Below are positions 42,887-51,879 of a DNA stretch of 64,000 nt, piece after piece. How positions within the stretch are numbered: position 1 is the first letter of the stretch; each line of letters begins with the position of its first letter. The notes beneath the pieces were generated by a model. That model made no database searches. It was given only the letters and a program-made list of their open reading frames with translations, and was not told the origin of the DNA. Both the position numbers and the translations under genes were made by a program. Source of the DNA: an uncultured Coriobacteriaceae bacterium (GTDB lineage: Bacteria; Actinomycetota; Coriobacteriia; Coriobacteriales; Atopobiaceae); assembly GCA_902798915.1 (NCBI GenBank), contig CADBYM010000001.1:211263-275262 (forward strand), read 5' to 3'.

Positions 42887-43027
42887 GGAGCGGGCTCGTC
42901 GCGCGCGCCCGCTCGCACGCGAGGCGCCGCCGAGCGTGATCCCCTTAGGCACGCACGACGAGCTGATGGCTGCGCACGGGAAGTACTACGGGCTCTACAC
43001 CGGCAACCAGATAGAGTCGGAGTAGGG
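42809..43027 (+). repeat. 80-bp direct repeat of the ABC exporter 3' end (42809-42888 and 42948-43027)
   Basis: Two 80-bp copies, 139 bp apart, differ at only 2 positions and both end in the same stop codon. The first copy is the end of the ABC gene. Confidence 0.92.
42948..43025 (+). pseudogene. Remnant of an ABC exporter gene C-terminus (25 codons)
   Basis: The second repeat copy reads GTHDELMAAHGKYYG... to ...GNQIESE and a stop, with Lys where the intact gene has Arg. It has no start codon or upstream domain. It may be the scar of a lost tandem paralogue or of a local duplication. Confidence 0.75.
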
Positions 43028-43034
43028 CACAAAA

Positions 43035-43079
43035 GGGGACGCCCCGGTACGGTGATTCACACCGTGCCGGGGCGTTCCC
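43035..43079 (+). terminator. Long terminator-like hairpin after the ABC exporter operon
   Basis: A 20-bp stem (ggggacgccccggtacggtg / caccgtgccggggcgttccc, with G-T pairs) with a 5-nt loop, located between the ABC operon and the convergent hydrolase gene. Confidence 0.7.
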
Positions 43080-43100
43080 TGACGAGGCCTTCGCCGGCCG

Positions 43101-44117
43101 CTAATCCTCGGTGACCGCCTCCACGATGCGCTCGATGGCGCGTGAGGCCTCGGGGGTGGGGTAGAGCGGGTAGTTGTGGTTGAGGCCGCGCCCCTCCACG
43201 AGCTGTGCATGGGTTCCCGTCGCGTAGATGCGGTCGAACATGAGCCTCGCGTCAGGATAGAGCAGCTCGCGCGTGCCTACGAACATCATCACGTTGCGCA
43301 GCCCGCGCACGTTGCCGTTGACCGGACTCAGACGCGGATCGTGCGGGTCAGTCCCGTGCGCCCAGAGAGACCCGACCTTGCGCATGCCATACGCAGCGAG
43401 CAGCGGATCGATTGCCTCGTACTCGTCGACGCGTGGGTTCTCCAACGTTATGTCGGCCCATGGCGAGATGAGGATGAGGTGCGACGGCTGCTCGAGCCCG
43501 AGCCCTTCGAGTTGCTGTGCCAATCCGATGGCGAGCGTCGCACCCACGTCATCGCCCATGAGGGTTACGTTGCGCGCGCCGTACTCCTCAGCGACTGCAC
43601 GGTAGAGGCCGATGATGCGCTCGTATGCCTCCTCATGGGCGTGCTTCGGCGCAAGGGGATACTGGGGGAAGAATATCTCTGCGCGTGTGCGCCGGGCGAT
43701 GGTATCGACGAACCTCCAGTGGTAGACGCTTGGCTGAAGCAGATACTCGCCTCCGTGCAGGTAGATGACCGCGCGGTCGTTGCGATCGCGTCGGTTGAGC
43801 AGGAACGTATGCATCCCGTCGATGTCGAGCGACTCGACTGATACCTTGAAGGGCATGTGCTCGGGCACGTCGATGGTCTGCTCGTTCTCCTCGGCACGCT
43901 TGAGGAGGAAGTTGTCGAACGTGATGGGGTCGGCAAGGCGCTTTCGGTTGCCTGTGAGTCGGAAGTACATTTCGGAGGCGGTGCTGAAGTTCGAGCGATG
44001 ATACACAACGTGCGAAAGGGCGCCAAACCCCGCCCAGGCCACGAGGGGCACGGCAGCTGCGATGGTGCCCGCAGTTACGAGAGCCTTGTTTGCTGCAGAT
44101 AGGCGAATGCGAGGCAT
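43101..44117 (-). CDS. HSL-type alpha/beta hydrolase with Asp in place of the nucleophilic Ser
   Basis: 338 residues. An N-terminal hydrophobic anchor (about 12-40) is followed by an alpha/beta hydrolase-3 domain. The oxyanion motif is HGGEY (His 121) instead of HGGG, and the nucleophile elbow is GDDVGA instead of GDSAGG, so residue 190 is Asp. SPWADITLENP, HDPRLSPVNG (acid) and the late NHNYPLYP (His) match the family. It could be inactive, or use Asp as nucleophile as dehalogenases and epoxide hydrolases do. A perfect aaggaggtcccc site fixes the start. Confidence 0.85.
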   Translation of the reverse strand: MPRIRLSAANKALVTAGTIAAAVPLVAWAGFGALSHVVYHRSNFSTASEMYFRLTGNRKRLADPITFDNFLLKRAEENEQTIDVPEHMPFKVSVESLDIDGMHTFLLNRRDRNDRAVIYLHGGEYLLQPSVYHWRFVDTIARRTRAEIFFPQYPLAPKHAHEEAYERIIGLYRAVAEEYGARNVTLMGDDVGATLAIGLAQQLEGLGLEQPSHLILISPWADITLENPRVDEYEAIDPLLAAYGMRKVGSLWAHGTDPHDPRLSPVNGNVRGLRNVMMFVGTRELLYPDARLMFDRIYATGTHAQLVEGRGLNHNYPLYPTPEASRAIERIVEAVTED

Positions 44118-44263
44118 GGGGACCTCCTTGGTCATGGTCGGGGATGCGCGGAGCCTGTCCTAAGCCTAGCACAATCAAGACTTGTCGCTGTCGGGGGTCC
44201 CCATCCGTGCCAGACGTGCTAAAGTCTTCGGGATGCATGTGACCAAACGTCGAGAGGGACAAC

Positions 44264-45667
44264 ATGAACAGGGTGAGAATTTCCCAGCTCTTCGCGGACG
44301 CGGATGCCCTAGGTGGGCAGACGCTCACCGTGGCGGGATGGCTGCGATCCGTGCGCGACATGGGGCAGGTCGCCTTCGTCACAATCAACGATGGCAGTTG
44401 CTTCAAGGACCTTCAGGTCGTGCTGGCGCGCGATGAGTATGCGGATTACGATGCGACGTGCGCCCTTACGCTGGGCACGGCCGTCTCGGTTAGGGGAGTG
44501 CTGGTGTTGACGCCCGAGGCAAAGCAGCCCATTGAGCTGCGTGCGTCCTCGGTCAGCGTGGAGGGCGCGTCCGCGCCTGACTACCCACTCCAAAAGAAGC
44601 GCACCTCCAAGGAGTTCCTGCGCACTCAGCAGCACCTTCGGCCGCGCACGAACCTCTTCCGCGCGGTCTTCCGCGTGCGCTCGGTTGCCGCGTACGCCAT
44701 CCACCGCTTCTTCCAGGAGCGTGGCTTCGTCTACGTCAACACGCCCATCATCACCACGTCGGATGCGGAGGGTGCGGGCGAGATGTTCCGCGTCACGACG
44801 CTCGACCCCTCACAGCCTCCCCGCCTGCCCAATGGCGAGGTGGACTTCTCGCAGGACTTCTTTGGGCATGCCGCGAGTCTCACCGTCTCGGGCCAGCTTC
44901 AAGGCGAGAACTTCGCCATGGCCTTTGGCGACATCTATACCTTTGGTCCGACCTTCCGGGCGGAGAACTCCAACACGAGGCGCCACGCGGCCGAGTTTTG
45001 GATGATCGAGCCCGAGATTGCCTTCGCGGACCTGGCAGACGACATGGACCTTGCCGAGGATATGCTCAAATATGTGCTGCGCTACGTGATCGACGCATGC
45101 CCGGACGAACTCGACCTCTTCAACCGCTTCGTTGACAAGGGGCTGCGTTCGCGCTTGGAGCATGTGGCGGGCTCGCAGTTCGCGCGTGTGAGCTACACGA
45201 AGGCGATTGAGATTCTTCAGAAGGCTGCTGCCGAAGGAACGAAGTTTGAGTATCCCGTGGAGTGGGGCTGCGACCTTCAGACCGAGCACGAGCGCTTCCT
45301 CACCGAGCAGCACTTCGGTGCGCCCGTGTTCGTCACCGACTACCCTGCGAAGATTAAGGCGTTCTACATGCGTCTTAACGATGACGGGCGCACCGTCGCC
45401 GCGTGCGACTGCCTAGTTCCCGGCATAGGCGAGATCATCGGTGGCTCGCAGCGCGAGGAGCGGCTCGACGTCCTCGAGCGGCGCATAAGCGAGCTCGGCA
45501 TGGATCTAGGGCAGTATAAGCACTACCTCGACCTGCGCAGATACGGTGGTTGCCCCCACGCCGGCTTCGGCCTGGGCTTCGAGCGCCTTGTGATGTACCT
45601 TACGGGCATGGACAACATCCGTGACGTCATCCCGCACCCGCGCACGGTTGGCAACGCCGAGTTCTAG
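44264..45667 (+). CDS. asnS: Asparaginyl-tRNA synthetase
   Basis: 467 residues. An N-terminal OB-fold anticodon-binding domain ([32 protein letters not shown]) is followed by the class II core. Motif 2 is [21 protein letters not shown] and motif 3 is [26 protein letters not shown]. The missing insertion and [11 protein letters not shown] match AsnRS, not AspRS. It charges tRNA-Asn with asparagine. cgagagggacaac precedes the ATG. No T-box leader was recognised in the 146-nt gap upstream. Confidence 0.95.
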   Translation: MNRVRISQLFADADALGGQTLTVAGWLRSVRDMGQVAFVTINDGSCFKDLQVVLARDEYADYDATCALTLGTAVSVRGVLVLTPEAKQPIELRASSVSVEGASAPDYPLQKKRTSKEFLRTQQHLRPRTNLFRAVFRVRSVAAYAIHRFFQERGFVYVNTPIITTSDAEGAGEMFRVTTLDPSQPPRLPNGEVDFSQDFFGHAASLTVSGQLQGENFAMAFGDIYTFGPTFRAENSNTRRHAAEFWMIEPEIAFADLADDMDLAEDMLKYVLRYVIDACPDELDLFNRFVDKGLRSRLEHVAGSQFARVSYTKAIEILQKAAAEGTKFEYPVEWGCDLQTEHERFLTEQHFGAPVFVTDYPAKIKAFYMRLNDDGRTVAACDCLVPGIGEIIGGSQREERLDVLERRISELGMDLGQYKHYLDLRRYGGCPHAGFGLGFERLVMYLTGMDNIRDVIPHPRTVGNAEF

Positions 45668-45677
45668 GCGATTCTCG

Positions 45678-45717
45678 GGGCGCTCACGAGCGGTGACCCC
45701 TCTCGTGAGCGCCCTTC
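45678..45717 (+). terminator. Terminator after asnS
   Basis: A perfect 13-bp stem (gggcgctcacgag / ctcgtgagcgccc) with an 11-nt loop, followed by ttcgggcgtcttt. Confidence 0.7.
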
Positions 45718-45901
45718 GGGCGTCTTTGGATGGCCCCTTGCACGCTTTTGAGCCTGCGTGATTGCAATTTAAGGTTTTGTCGCCGCTTTCTGTGCATAGT
45801 GTTGAGATACGATGGCGGGTATTGCGGCCGTTTTTTTCAATACTGAGAATACTGTAAACCGAGTTCCGCGCCTCTTGCGGCGCGAACAGAAGGAGGTTGA
45901 C

Positions 45902-47386
45902 ATGATTGGACGTGTAAGAAACGGCGTCATTTCGGCGGCCCTCGCGGCCTCAATGATTGCCACCGGGGTTCCGGCTACTGCACTTGCGGCAGAGTCGACG
46001 GCTTCGCTGCAGGCGCGCATCGCAGACGCGCGTGCGCACTTTGACGAGTTGGCACTGGCCTCTGCCGAGGTTGGCGAGTCCCTCAACGACACGCGGTTTG
46101 CGCTTGACCAGACGCGCGAGAACATCGGCGTCGTCAATGGACAAGTCGAAGCCACTCAGGCTGAGCTGGACGAGGCTCGCGACATCTTGGCCGAGCGCGT
46201 TGCCGCCAACTATCGTGCGGGTACCCGCTCGCTGCTGGACATGGTGATGGGCAGCTCCACGATCGAGGAGTTCGTCGGTGCCATCTACTATGCCGACAAG
46301 GTTGCCGAAAGCGACGCGAAGGCCATCGAGACGGTCAAGACCGCCGAGGCACAGCTTCAGGAGCAGAAGGCGTCGCTTGAGCAGCTTGAGCAGAGCCAGA
46401 TCGATCTTGTGGCGCAGCAGGAGCAGCAGGTAGCCGCACTCGAAGAGGCGGAGGCCGAGCAGGCTGCGTACATCAAGGGCCTTGATTCGCAGCTCAGGCA
46501 GCAGATCGAGGAGCAGCGCGCTGCCGAGATTGCGGCGCAGCAGGCCGCCGCGGCGCGTGCCTTGGCGGCTCAGCAAACCCAGGCAACGCTTCCGGCACCG
46601 CTTGACTGGCAGAGCGAGGCAGCCAAGAAGCAGGAGGCGGCGCCCAAGGCCGACGATGCCAAGGCCGACGATGCCAAGGCCAGCGAGGATGGGGCCAAGG
46701 CAGCGGCTCCCGAGGCCGAGAAGGCTCCCGAGTCCGCGCAGGAGCAAGAGGAGAACGCCGCGCCCGCTCCGGAGGCCCAGCCTGCCGAGCAGCCTGCCCC
46801 CGCTGAGGAGCCCGCTCCTGCCGAGCAGCCGGTACCTGCCGAGCAGCCTGCTCCCGTCGAGGAGCCGGCCCCTGCTGAGCAGCCTGCCCCTGCTGAGGAG
46901 CCCGCTCCTGCTGAGGAGTCCGCTCCTACCGAGCAGCCTGCCGAGGTAGTCGAAGAGCCCGCTCCCGTAGTTGAGGAGGCGGCACCCGCAGAGGATCAAA
47001 GCGGTGGGGATGCCTCCGCAACGGATGACGCTCGCTCCGCCATCCTGGCCGCCGCTTACTCCCAACTGGGCGTCCCCTACGTGTACGGCGCCGAATCACC
47101 GGGCGTTGCCCTTGACTGTTCTGGCTTCACGCAATACTGCTACTCCGAGGCGGGCATCGACATTCCGCACTCGTCGGTTGCGCAGGCGAGCATGGCCGAC
47201 AAGACGAGCATCGACGATCTCCAAGCAGGCGACTTGGTCTTCTGGGAGGGGACGGCAGGCGGAAGTGCCTCCGGCAGCCACGTGGCCATCTACCTTGGCG
47301 ACGGACAGATCATCCACGCCAACGGCACCGAGGTCGCGGTTGGTACGCTGTCCAACAGCTGGACGTCGTGCGGCAGCATCTCATAG
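45902..47386 (+). CDS. Secreted NlpC/P60 peptidoglycan hydrolase with coiled-coil domain
   Basis: 494 residues. Signal peptide 1-29 (VISAALAASMIATGVPATALAAE), then a long coiled coil (30-225, heptads such as LQARIADARAHFDELALASAEV) of the CwlO/PcsB kind, a Pro-Ala-Glu repeat linker (EQPAPAEEPAPAEQP..., about 270-375) and a C-terminal NlpC/P60 domain. The active site is DCSGFTQYC (Cys 406), with His 460 in HVAIYLG and His in IIHANG. It probably cleaves stem peptides during cell division or growth; the coiled coil may keep it autoinhibited until an FtsEX-like partner acts. agaaggaggttgac precedes the ATG. Confidence 0.92.
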   Translation: MIGRVRNGVISAALAASMIATGVPATALAAESTASLQARIADARAHFDELALASAEVGESLNDTRFALDQTRENIGVVNGQVEATQAELDEARDILAERVAANYRAGTRSLLDMVMGSSTIEEFVGAIYYADKVAESDAKAIETVKTAEAQLQEQKASLEQLEQSQIDLVAQQEQQVAALEEAEAEQAAYIKGLDSQLRQQIEEQRAAEIAAQQAAAARALAAQQTQATLPAPLDWQSEAAKKQEAAPKADDAKADDAKASEDGAKAAAPEAEKAPESAQEQEENAAPAPEAQPAEQPAPAEEPAPAEQPVPAEQPAPVEEPAPAEQPAPAEEPAPAEESAPTEQPAEVVEEPAPVVEEAAPAEDQSGGDASATDDARSAILAAAYSQLGVPYVYGAESPGVALDCSGFTQYCYSEAGIDIPHSSVAQASMADKTSIDDLQAGDLVFWEGTAGGSASGSHVAIYLGDGQIIHANGTEVAVGTLSNSWTSCGSIS

Positions 47387-47412
47387 CGCACTCCGCAGAG
47401 TAACGGTACCAC

Positions 47413-47451
47413 AAAGAGGCGGCCTCCTCGAAATCCGGGGAGGCCGCCTTT
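47413..47451. terminator. Terminator after the NlpC/P60 gene
   Basis: Stem ggcggcctcc / ggaggccgcc with an 11-nt loop, flanked by aaa on the left and ttt on the right, so it may work in both directions. Confidence 0.75.
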
Positions 47452-47478
47452 GTCAGGCTACTTCGCATCGTTGGCAAC

Positions 47479-47518
47479 CATGAGGGAACGTCCCCTTGAG
47501 GGAACCGTTCCCCTCATG
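47479..47518. repeat. Imperfect inverted repeat CATGAGGGAACG...CGTTCCCCTCATG
   Basis: Arms of 12 and 13 nt (one extra C) around a 15-nt centre that itself repeats tgagggaac. It lies between the convergent NlpC/P60 and ATP-grasp genes, after the first terminator. It may be a second terminator for the minus-strand gene or a dispersed repeat. Confidence 0.6.
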
Positions 47519-47538
47519 GCCCGCATGCGTCTTGCGCG

Positions 47539-48828
47539 CTATCCGAGGAAGCGATGGAACTTGCGAATCTGGTTGAGGGTGGTTGCCTGGGACCACATGG
47601 TGTGCTCCCGGCTGTCGATCGAGAAGTACAGCGGGTTACGCGCCCAGCCCTTCCGATACGCGCCGAGGACGTAGTCGCGAAGCTCGCGGGGTTCCGCATA
47701 GCGCCATACCACGGCCGATGGTATGCAGGTGAAGCAGAACTCCTCGGGCACGGGTGCCTCCGGAAGTGCGTGGCCGAGTACCACGTCTTCGATGATGGGC
47801 TTCACGAACGGCATGCCAGAAAGACTCACGTAGAAGGTGTTTCTTCCCGGTCGAGTGTTCACCTCAAAGAGGTTGAACGACCCGTCGCGCTCGTCGAACT
47901 TCACGTCAAAGTTGGCATAGCCACGGTATCCCTCGGCGCGAATCATTTGGATTGCGCGCTCGACGAGCTCGTGCATCGCGTTGCGGCGACTCGCGAGCTG
48001 CGGAGAATGGAAGGCGTTCACGATGCAGACGGGATTGCCGAGGGCTTGTGGCGAGTGGTCTTGCAACACGACCTGGCCAAGCACACGCGTCGTGGCCGTG
48101 CCCTGAGCGTCGATGTAGGCGGTAAGGCTCAAGATGCTCTCGTCTCCGCCCGGAATCATGTCCTGCACGAGCAGCTTGCGGTCGTAGGAGGTGTGCTCGC
48201 GCAGGGTGACGTAGAGGTGCTCGAGCTCGTCCTTGCTCGCGGGCTGGTGGATCTTCTGCTTTCCTTCGAAGTCCGCATAGTGCCACGCCGCCGAGTTTGA
48301 GGGTTTGGCGATGCAAGGGAAGGCGATTCCGTCCATCTCGCGATTCCATTCGGCAGATTGGGGGTCGCAGTCAAGCTCGAGGGTCTTGGGGTGGCGCAGC
48401 CCGTTCTGGTCGCACAGGCGATGGAACGCGTCCTTTTGGGTGAGCATGTCAAGCAGTGCGAAGTCGTTGTACGGTATGTAGAGCCACTCCTCGAGCTCCT
48501 GCTTGTGCTTGGATAGGGTGCGCGCATACCAGTCGCCGCTGCCGAGCACGATGCCCCGCAGTCCCTTTGCCGTGAGGTCTTGGCCGATTTCGCGCAGCTT
48601 CTCCACAAGGACCTCGTCCTTGTCCACGCCGTCTATGACGCGGTAGTCGCAGAGCTTGCTTGACGAGACGATCTTGACGTCCATGGTGGTGAGCACGATG
48701 GGCTTGTTCGCCAAGTCGTATGTCTCGCAGAACGAGCGGACGTAGGAGTAGGCGAGGATGTCGGCGCCAAGCACGATGGGCACGAGCTCCCTGCGCACCT
48801 GGGCCTGGCTGGTCATATGGGCTGGCAT
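47539..48828 (-). CDS. ATP-grasp carboxylate-amine ligase (D-aspartate ligase-like)
   Basis: 429 residues. The N-terminal pre-grasp domain starts RRELVPIVLGADILAYSYVRSFCETY; the ATP-grasp part includes FPCIAKPSNSAAW (ATP lysine), LLVQDMIPGGDESI, GYANFDVKFDERDGSFNLFEVNTRPGRN (metal-binding E and N). Size and order resemble the D-aspartate ligases that add a side-chain residue to peptidoglycan precursors. It diverges from murJ, which flips the same precursors, and this supports a wall role, but the amino acid is not determined. tggaggtttgc fixes the start at 48828. Confidence 0.8.
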   Translation of the reverse strand: MPAHMTSQAQVRRELVPIVLGADILAYSYVRSFCETYDLANKPIVLTTMDVKIVSSSKLCDYRVIDGVDKDEVLVEKLREIGQDLTAKGLRGIVLGSGDWYARTLSKHKQELEEWLYIPYNDFALLDMLTQKDAFHRLCDQNGLRHPKTLELDCDPQSAEWNREMDGIAFPCIAKPSNSAAWHYADFEGKQKIHQPASKDELEHLYVTLREHTSYDRKLLVQDMIPGGDESILSLTAYIDAQGTATTRVLGQVVLQDHSPQALGNPVCIVNAFHSPQLASRRNAMHELVERAIQMIRAEGYRGYANFDVKFDERDGSFNLFEVNTRPGRNTFYVSLSGMPFVKPIIEDVVLGHALPEAPVPEEFCFTCIPSAVVWRYAEPRELRDYVLGAYRKGWARNPLYFSIDSREHTMWSQATTLNQIRKFHRFLG

Positions 48829-48908
48829 GCAAACCTCCATAGTTGCAGTTGCGATGTGAAAGGATGGGTTCAGGCCCATTCAAGCCCGCGTGCGGGCGTG
48901 TCAGGGCG

Positions 48909-48914
48909 TATAGT
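48909..48914 (+). promoter_or_regulatory. -10-like TATAGT ahead of murJ
   Basis: TATAGT stands 62 nt ahead of the murJ ATG in the divergent gap. A short GC hairpin (gcccgcgtgcgggc) covers the -35 position. Confidence 0.45.
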
Positions 48915-48976
48915 ATCCTAGTCCAACGGGGGGCCAACCTCAAGTGGTCCCACCTGTCCCGGCCAGTGGAGAGCGT

Positions 48977-50800
48977 ATGGCAAGCAAACGACCAAAGCAT
49001 ATGCGAGCGTCCGACTACGAGCGGCTGTATGCACCTCAAACCGACGAGCCGGGCGAGCGGCATGCCGAGCGAAAGGACGAGTCCGTCGGCGATGAGCCTG
49101 CGCTCCCGAGCGCTGCAGAGGCGCAGCCGAGCGTCCCGCAACGCGACGAGTCCCTGCCGGCAGAGGACGTTCCCCATGTGGAAGACGCCCCTCAAGTCGA
49201 AGTCGCGGATGCTCGCGAGGACTCAAACGGTGCGGCCAGCGAGCAGTCCGTCAACCGTTCGGCTGCGCTCATCTCGGTGCTGGTCATCGTGTCGCGCCTC
49301 ACGGGCTTCTTGAGGACGTGGGCACAGGCGCATGCCTTGGGCGTCACAATCACGGCGAGCTGCTACTCGGTGGCAAACAACCTGCCGAACCAGCTGTACG
49401 AGCTGGTGATCGGCGGCATGCTCGTCACGGCGTTCCTGCCGGTCTACCTTGCAGAGAAGACCAAGGGTGGTCGCAAGGCGGGCAATGCCTACGCCTCGAA
49501 CCTCACCACCATCGTGCTTGTCCTCATGGGCGCCATCTCCGTGGCCTGCATCGCGTTCGCCGCACCCATCGTCTTTACGCAGTCATTCTCGGCGACGGAG
49601 GACTTCGATTCGCAGCTTGCTGTCTACTTCTTTAGGTTCTTTGCGGTGGAGGTGCTCCTGTACTCGCTCTCCTCGATATTCTCTGGGGTCCTCAATGCCG
49701 AGCGCGAGTACGTGTGGTCCTCATCCGCCCCCATCCTCAACAACGTCGTGGTGACGGCATCGTTTATGGCCTATGGGTACTTGGTGGGCACGAACCCCCA
49801 GCTTGCCTTGCTCCTGCTTGCGCTTGGCAATCCGCTGGGCGTCCTGGTGCAGGTGATCGTGCAGCTCCCTGCCATGCTCGCGCGCGGCATCAAGCTGCGA
49901 CCGCACATCAACCTGCGCGACCCCGCCCTCAAGGACACGCTCTCCATCGGAATTCCCTCGCTGGTGGTGATGTGCAGCTCGTTTGTTACCGTGTCCGTCA
50001 TGACGAGCTCGTCGCTTGCGGTCACGCCAGTTGGCGCCTCCGTCTCCTACTACGCACGATTGTGGTATACGCTTCCATACTCCGTCCTTGCCGTTCCCGT
50101 GACCACCACGATGTTCACGGAACTCTCGCACGTGTTCTCCGCAGGTGACGAGCGGGCCTTCAGCAAGGGTGTGGTCTCGGGGACGTCGCGCATCTTGTTT
50201 CTGCTGGTGCCCTTCATGCTCTACTTGGTGGTCTTCTCCGTGCCCCTTGTCACGCTGCTCGCGGCAGGGAGCTTCGGTGGCGAGGGCCTCGACCTCACGT
50301 CGTCGTATCTTGCGGCGCTCTCCCTGTCGCTTCCGGCGTATGGCGTGTGCATGTACCTGCAGAAGGTCTTCTCGTCGTTGCGCGAGATGGCCGCCTTCGC
50401 CGTCGCGAACGTCGTGGCGGGTGTCTTGCAGGTCGCCGTGTGCCTCATCTTTGCCAAGGTGGGTGGACTCAACGTGGTCGCGCTCAGCTCGCTGGTGTTC
50501 TTCCTTGCCGTCGACCTGTTCTCATTCGTGTACCTCAAGGGCAAGCTCTCCCACCTCGCCTTGGCCCCCATCGTGAGCGCCTGCCTGCGTTCCTTGGTGT
50601 TTGGTGCGCTGGGTGCCGCTGCGGGCATGCTTGTCATGTGGGCGCTCGGCAGGGTCGTCGGGCCACTGGGAGAATCGGTGTTCCGTGCGGTGCTGTGGTG
50701 CGCCGTGGGTGGCATACCAGCCGTGGTGGTCACCTTTGGGTTGCAGATTCTGCTCAAGACGCCGGAGTCCTCCTTCTTCCGCTCCATGGTGGGGCGTTGA
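48977..50800 (+). CDS. murJ: Lipid II flippase MurJ (MviN family)
   Basis: 607 residues. The first 90 are polar, acidic and probably disordered; the transporter core starts SAALISVLVIVSRLTGFLRTWAQAHALG near residue 95, the MurJ helix-1 region, with about 14 helices (NNLPNQLYELVIGGMLVTAFLPVYLAE, FRFFAVEVLLYSLSSIFSGVLNA). MurJ flips lipid-linked peptidoglycan precursor across the membrane. Actinobacterial MurJ homologues often carry extra cytoplasmic parts. tggagagcgt precedes the ATG. corA follows after 76 nt. Confidence 0.92.
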   Translation: MASKRPKHMRASDYERLYAPQTDEPGERHAERKDESVGDEPALPSAAEAQPSVPQRDESLPAEDVPHVEDAPQVEVADAREDSNGAASEQSVNRSAALISVLVIVSRLTGFLRTWAQAHALGVTITASCYSVANNLPNQLYELVIGGMLVTAFLPVYLAEKTKGGRKAGNAYASNLTTIVLVLMGAISVACIAFAAPIVFTQSFSATEDFDSQLAVYFFRFFAVEVLLYSLSSIFSGVLNAEREYVWSSSAPILNNVVVTASFMAYGYLVGTNPQLALLLLALGNPLGVLVQVIVQLPAMLARGIKLRPHINLRDPALKDTLSIGIPSLVVMCSSFVTVSVMTSSSLAVTPVGASVSYYARLWYTLPYSVLAVPVTTTMFTELSHVFSAGDERAFSKGVVSGTSRILFLLVPFMLYLVVFSVPLVTLLAAGSFGGEGLDLTSSYLAALSLSLPAYGVCMYLQKVFSSLREMAAFAVANVVAGVLQVAVCLIFAKVGGLNVVALSSLVFFLAVDLFSFVYLKGKLSHLALAPIVSACLRSLVFGALGAAAGMLVMWALGRVVGPLGESVFRAVLWCAVGGIPAVVVTFGLQILLKTPESSFFRSMVGR

Positions 50801-50839
50801 CGAGAAGGCCGCGCTGCTCCATCGTCATAGCAAAAGCGT

Positions 50840-50845
50840 TACAAT
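50840..50845 (+). promoter_or_regulatory. -10-like TACAAT ahead of corA
   Basis: TACAAT lies 31 nt ahead of the corA ATG and 39 nt after the murJ stop, which suggests that corA has its own promoter. The -35 is weak. Confidence 0.45.
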
Positions 50846-50876
50846 AGGTGACTGCAAAATGGGGAGGTGAGTGTGC

Positions 50877-51866
50877 ATGATTGAGTTTTACAAGACGACG
50901 GTGCTTGAGGCGGACTCTGGTTCCCTACAGCCCGAGCGCCTTATCACGCGCAAGGTGAGCGGTCCCGAACAGGGGTGTTGGGTCAGCGTCGTTGCGCCAG
51001 ATGCCGAGGATCGGCGATGGCTTCATGACGAGCTCGAGATCGAGCCCGAATTTGTACGATCGTCGTTGGACGACGAGGAGACCTCACACATAGACTACGA
51101 CGACGATACCGGTCAGGTCCTCGTCATCGTGGACTGTCCGTTCGTGGAGAGCGACCTCGATTCCGTCGACCGCGAAATCGTTCAGTACGACACTCACCCG
51201 CTCTCGCTTATCTTCCTTCCCGAGCGCGACATCTTGGTTACCGTGAGCCTCAAGGAGTCCGAGACGGTCAACGCCTTCGCCCAAGGCAAGATTCGCAACT
51301 TCAACACCTGCCAGCGCACCCGCGTGCTTCTGCAGATGCTGCTTCACATCTCGCAGCGATACCTGGTGTGCCTACGCTCCATCAACCGCCAATTTCGCGA
51401 GAACGAGCGTCGTCTGCGCCTCACCATGCGCAACGACGAGCTCATCAAGATGCTGGGATTCGAGAAGTCACTCGTGTACTTCTCGACGTCTCTTAAGTCG
51501 ACGGAGGCCACGCTCAACAAGATTGGCTACGGTCGCATACTGCGCCTGTACGACGAGGATCGCGACCTTCTTGACGACGTCTCCATCGAGATGACCCAGG
51601 CAATCGAGATGTGCTCCATCTACTCGAACGTTCTTAACGGGACAATGGATGCCTTCGGCAACATCATCAACAACAACATGAACGTCACCATGCGGACGCT
51701 CGCCATCCTCACGCTGGTGCTCTCGATTCCCAACATGGTGTATGGCTTCTATGGAATGAACACGCCGCTGCCGCTGGATGGTACCTGGGGGTTTGCCTTC
51801 GCGCTTTCGGTCGTGGCGACGCTTTCTGCAACCGTGCTCCTCATGCGCAGTAGGTTCATGCGGTAG
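50877..51866 (+). CDS. CorA-family divalent cation channel/transporter
   Basis: 329 residues. A long soluble N-terminal domain (1-265) leads through a stalk helix to two C-terminal membrane helices. The selectivity motif YGMN is near residue 300 (SIPNMVYGFYGMNTPLP). This is the YfjQ/CorA branch, usually for Mg2+, Co2+ or Ni2+. ggggaggtga lies 6 nt ahead of the ATG; a GTG two codons upstream is the alternative. The amidotransferase gene starts 13 nt after the stop. Confidence 0.92.
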   Translation: MIEFYKTTVLEADSGSLQPERLITRKVSGPEQGCWVSVVAPDAEDRRWLHDELEIEPEFVRSSLDDEETSHIDYDDDTGQVLVIVDCPFVESDLDSVDREIVQYDTHPLSLIFLPERDILVTVSLKESETVNAFAQGKIRNFNTCQRTRVLLQMLLHISQRYLVCLRSINRQFRENERRLRLTMRNDELIKMLGFEKSLVYFSTSLKSTEATLNKIGYGRILRLYDEDRDLLDDVSIEMTQAIEMCSIYSNVLNGTMDAFGNIINNNMNVTMRTLAILTLVLSIPNMVYGFYGMNTPLPLDGTWGFAFALSVVATLSATVLLMRSRFMR

Positions 51867-51879
51867 GGGGTTGTGTGGG

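Noticed and set aside
40796..42952. 718-codon minus-strand frame across the ABC exporter genes
   Set aside because: A GC-driven shadow of the real gene, with no protein motif.
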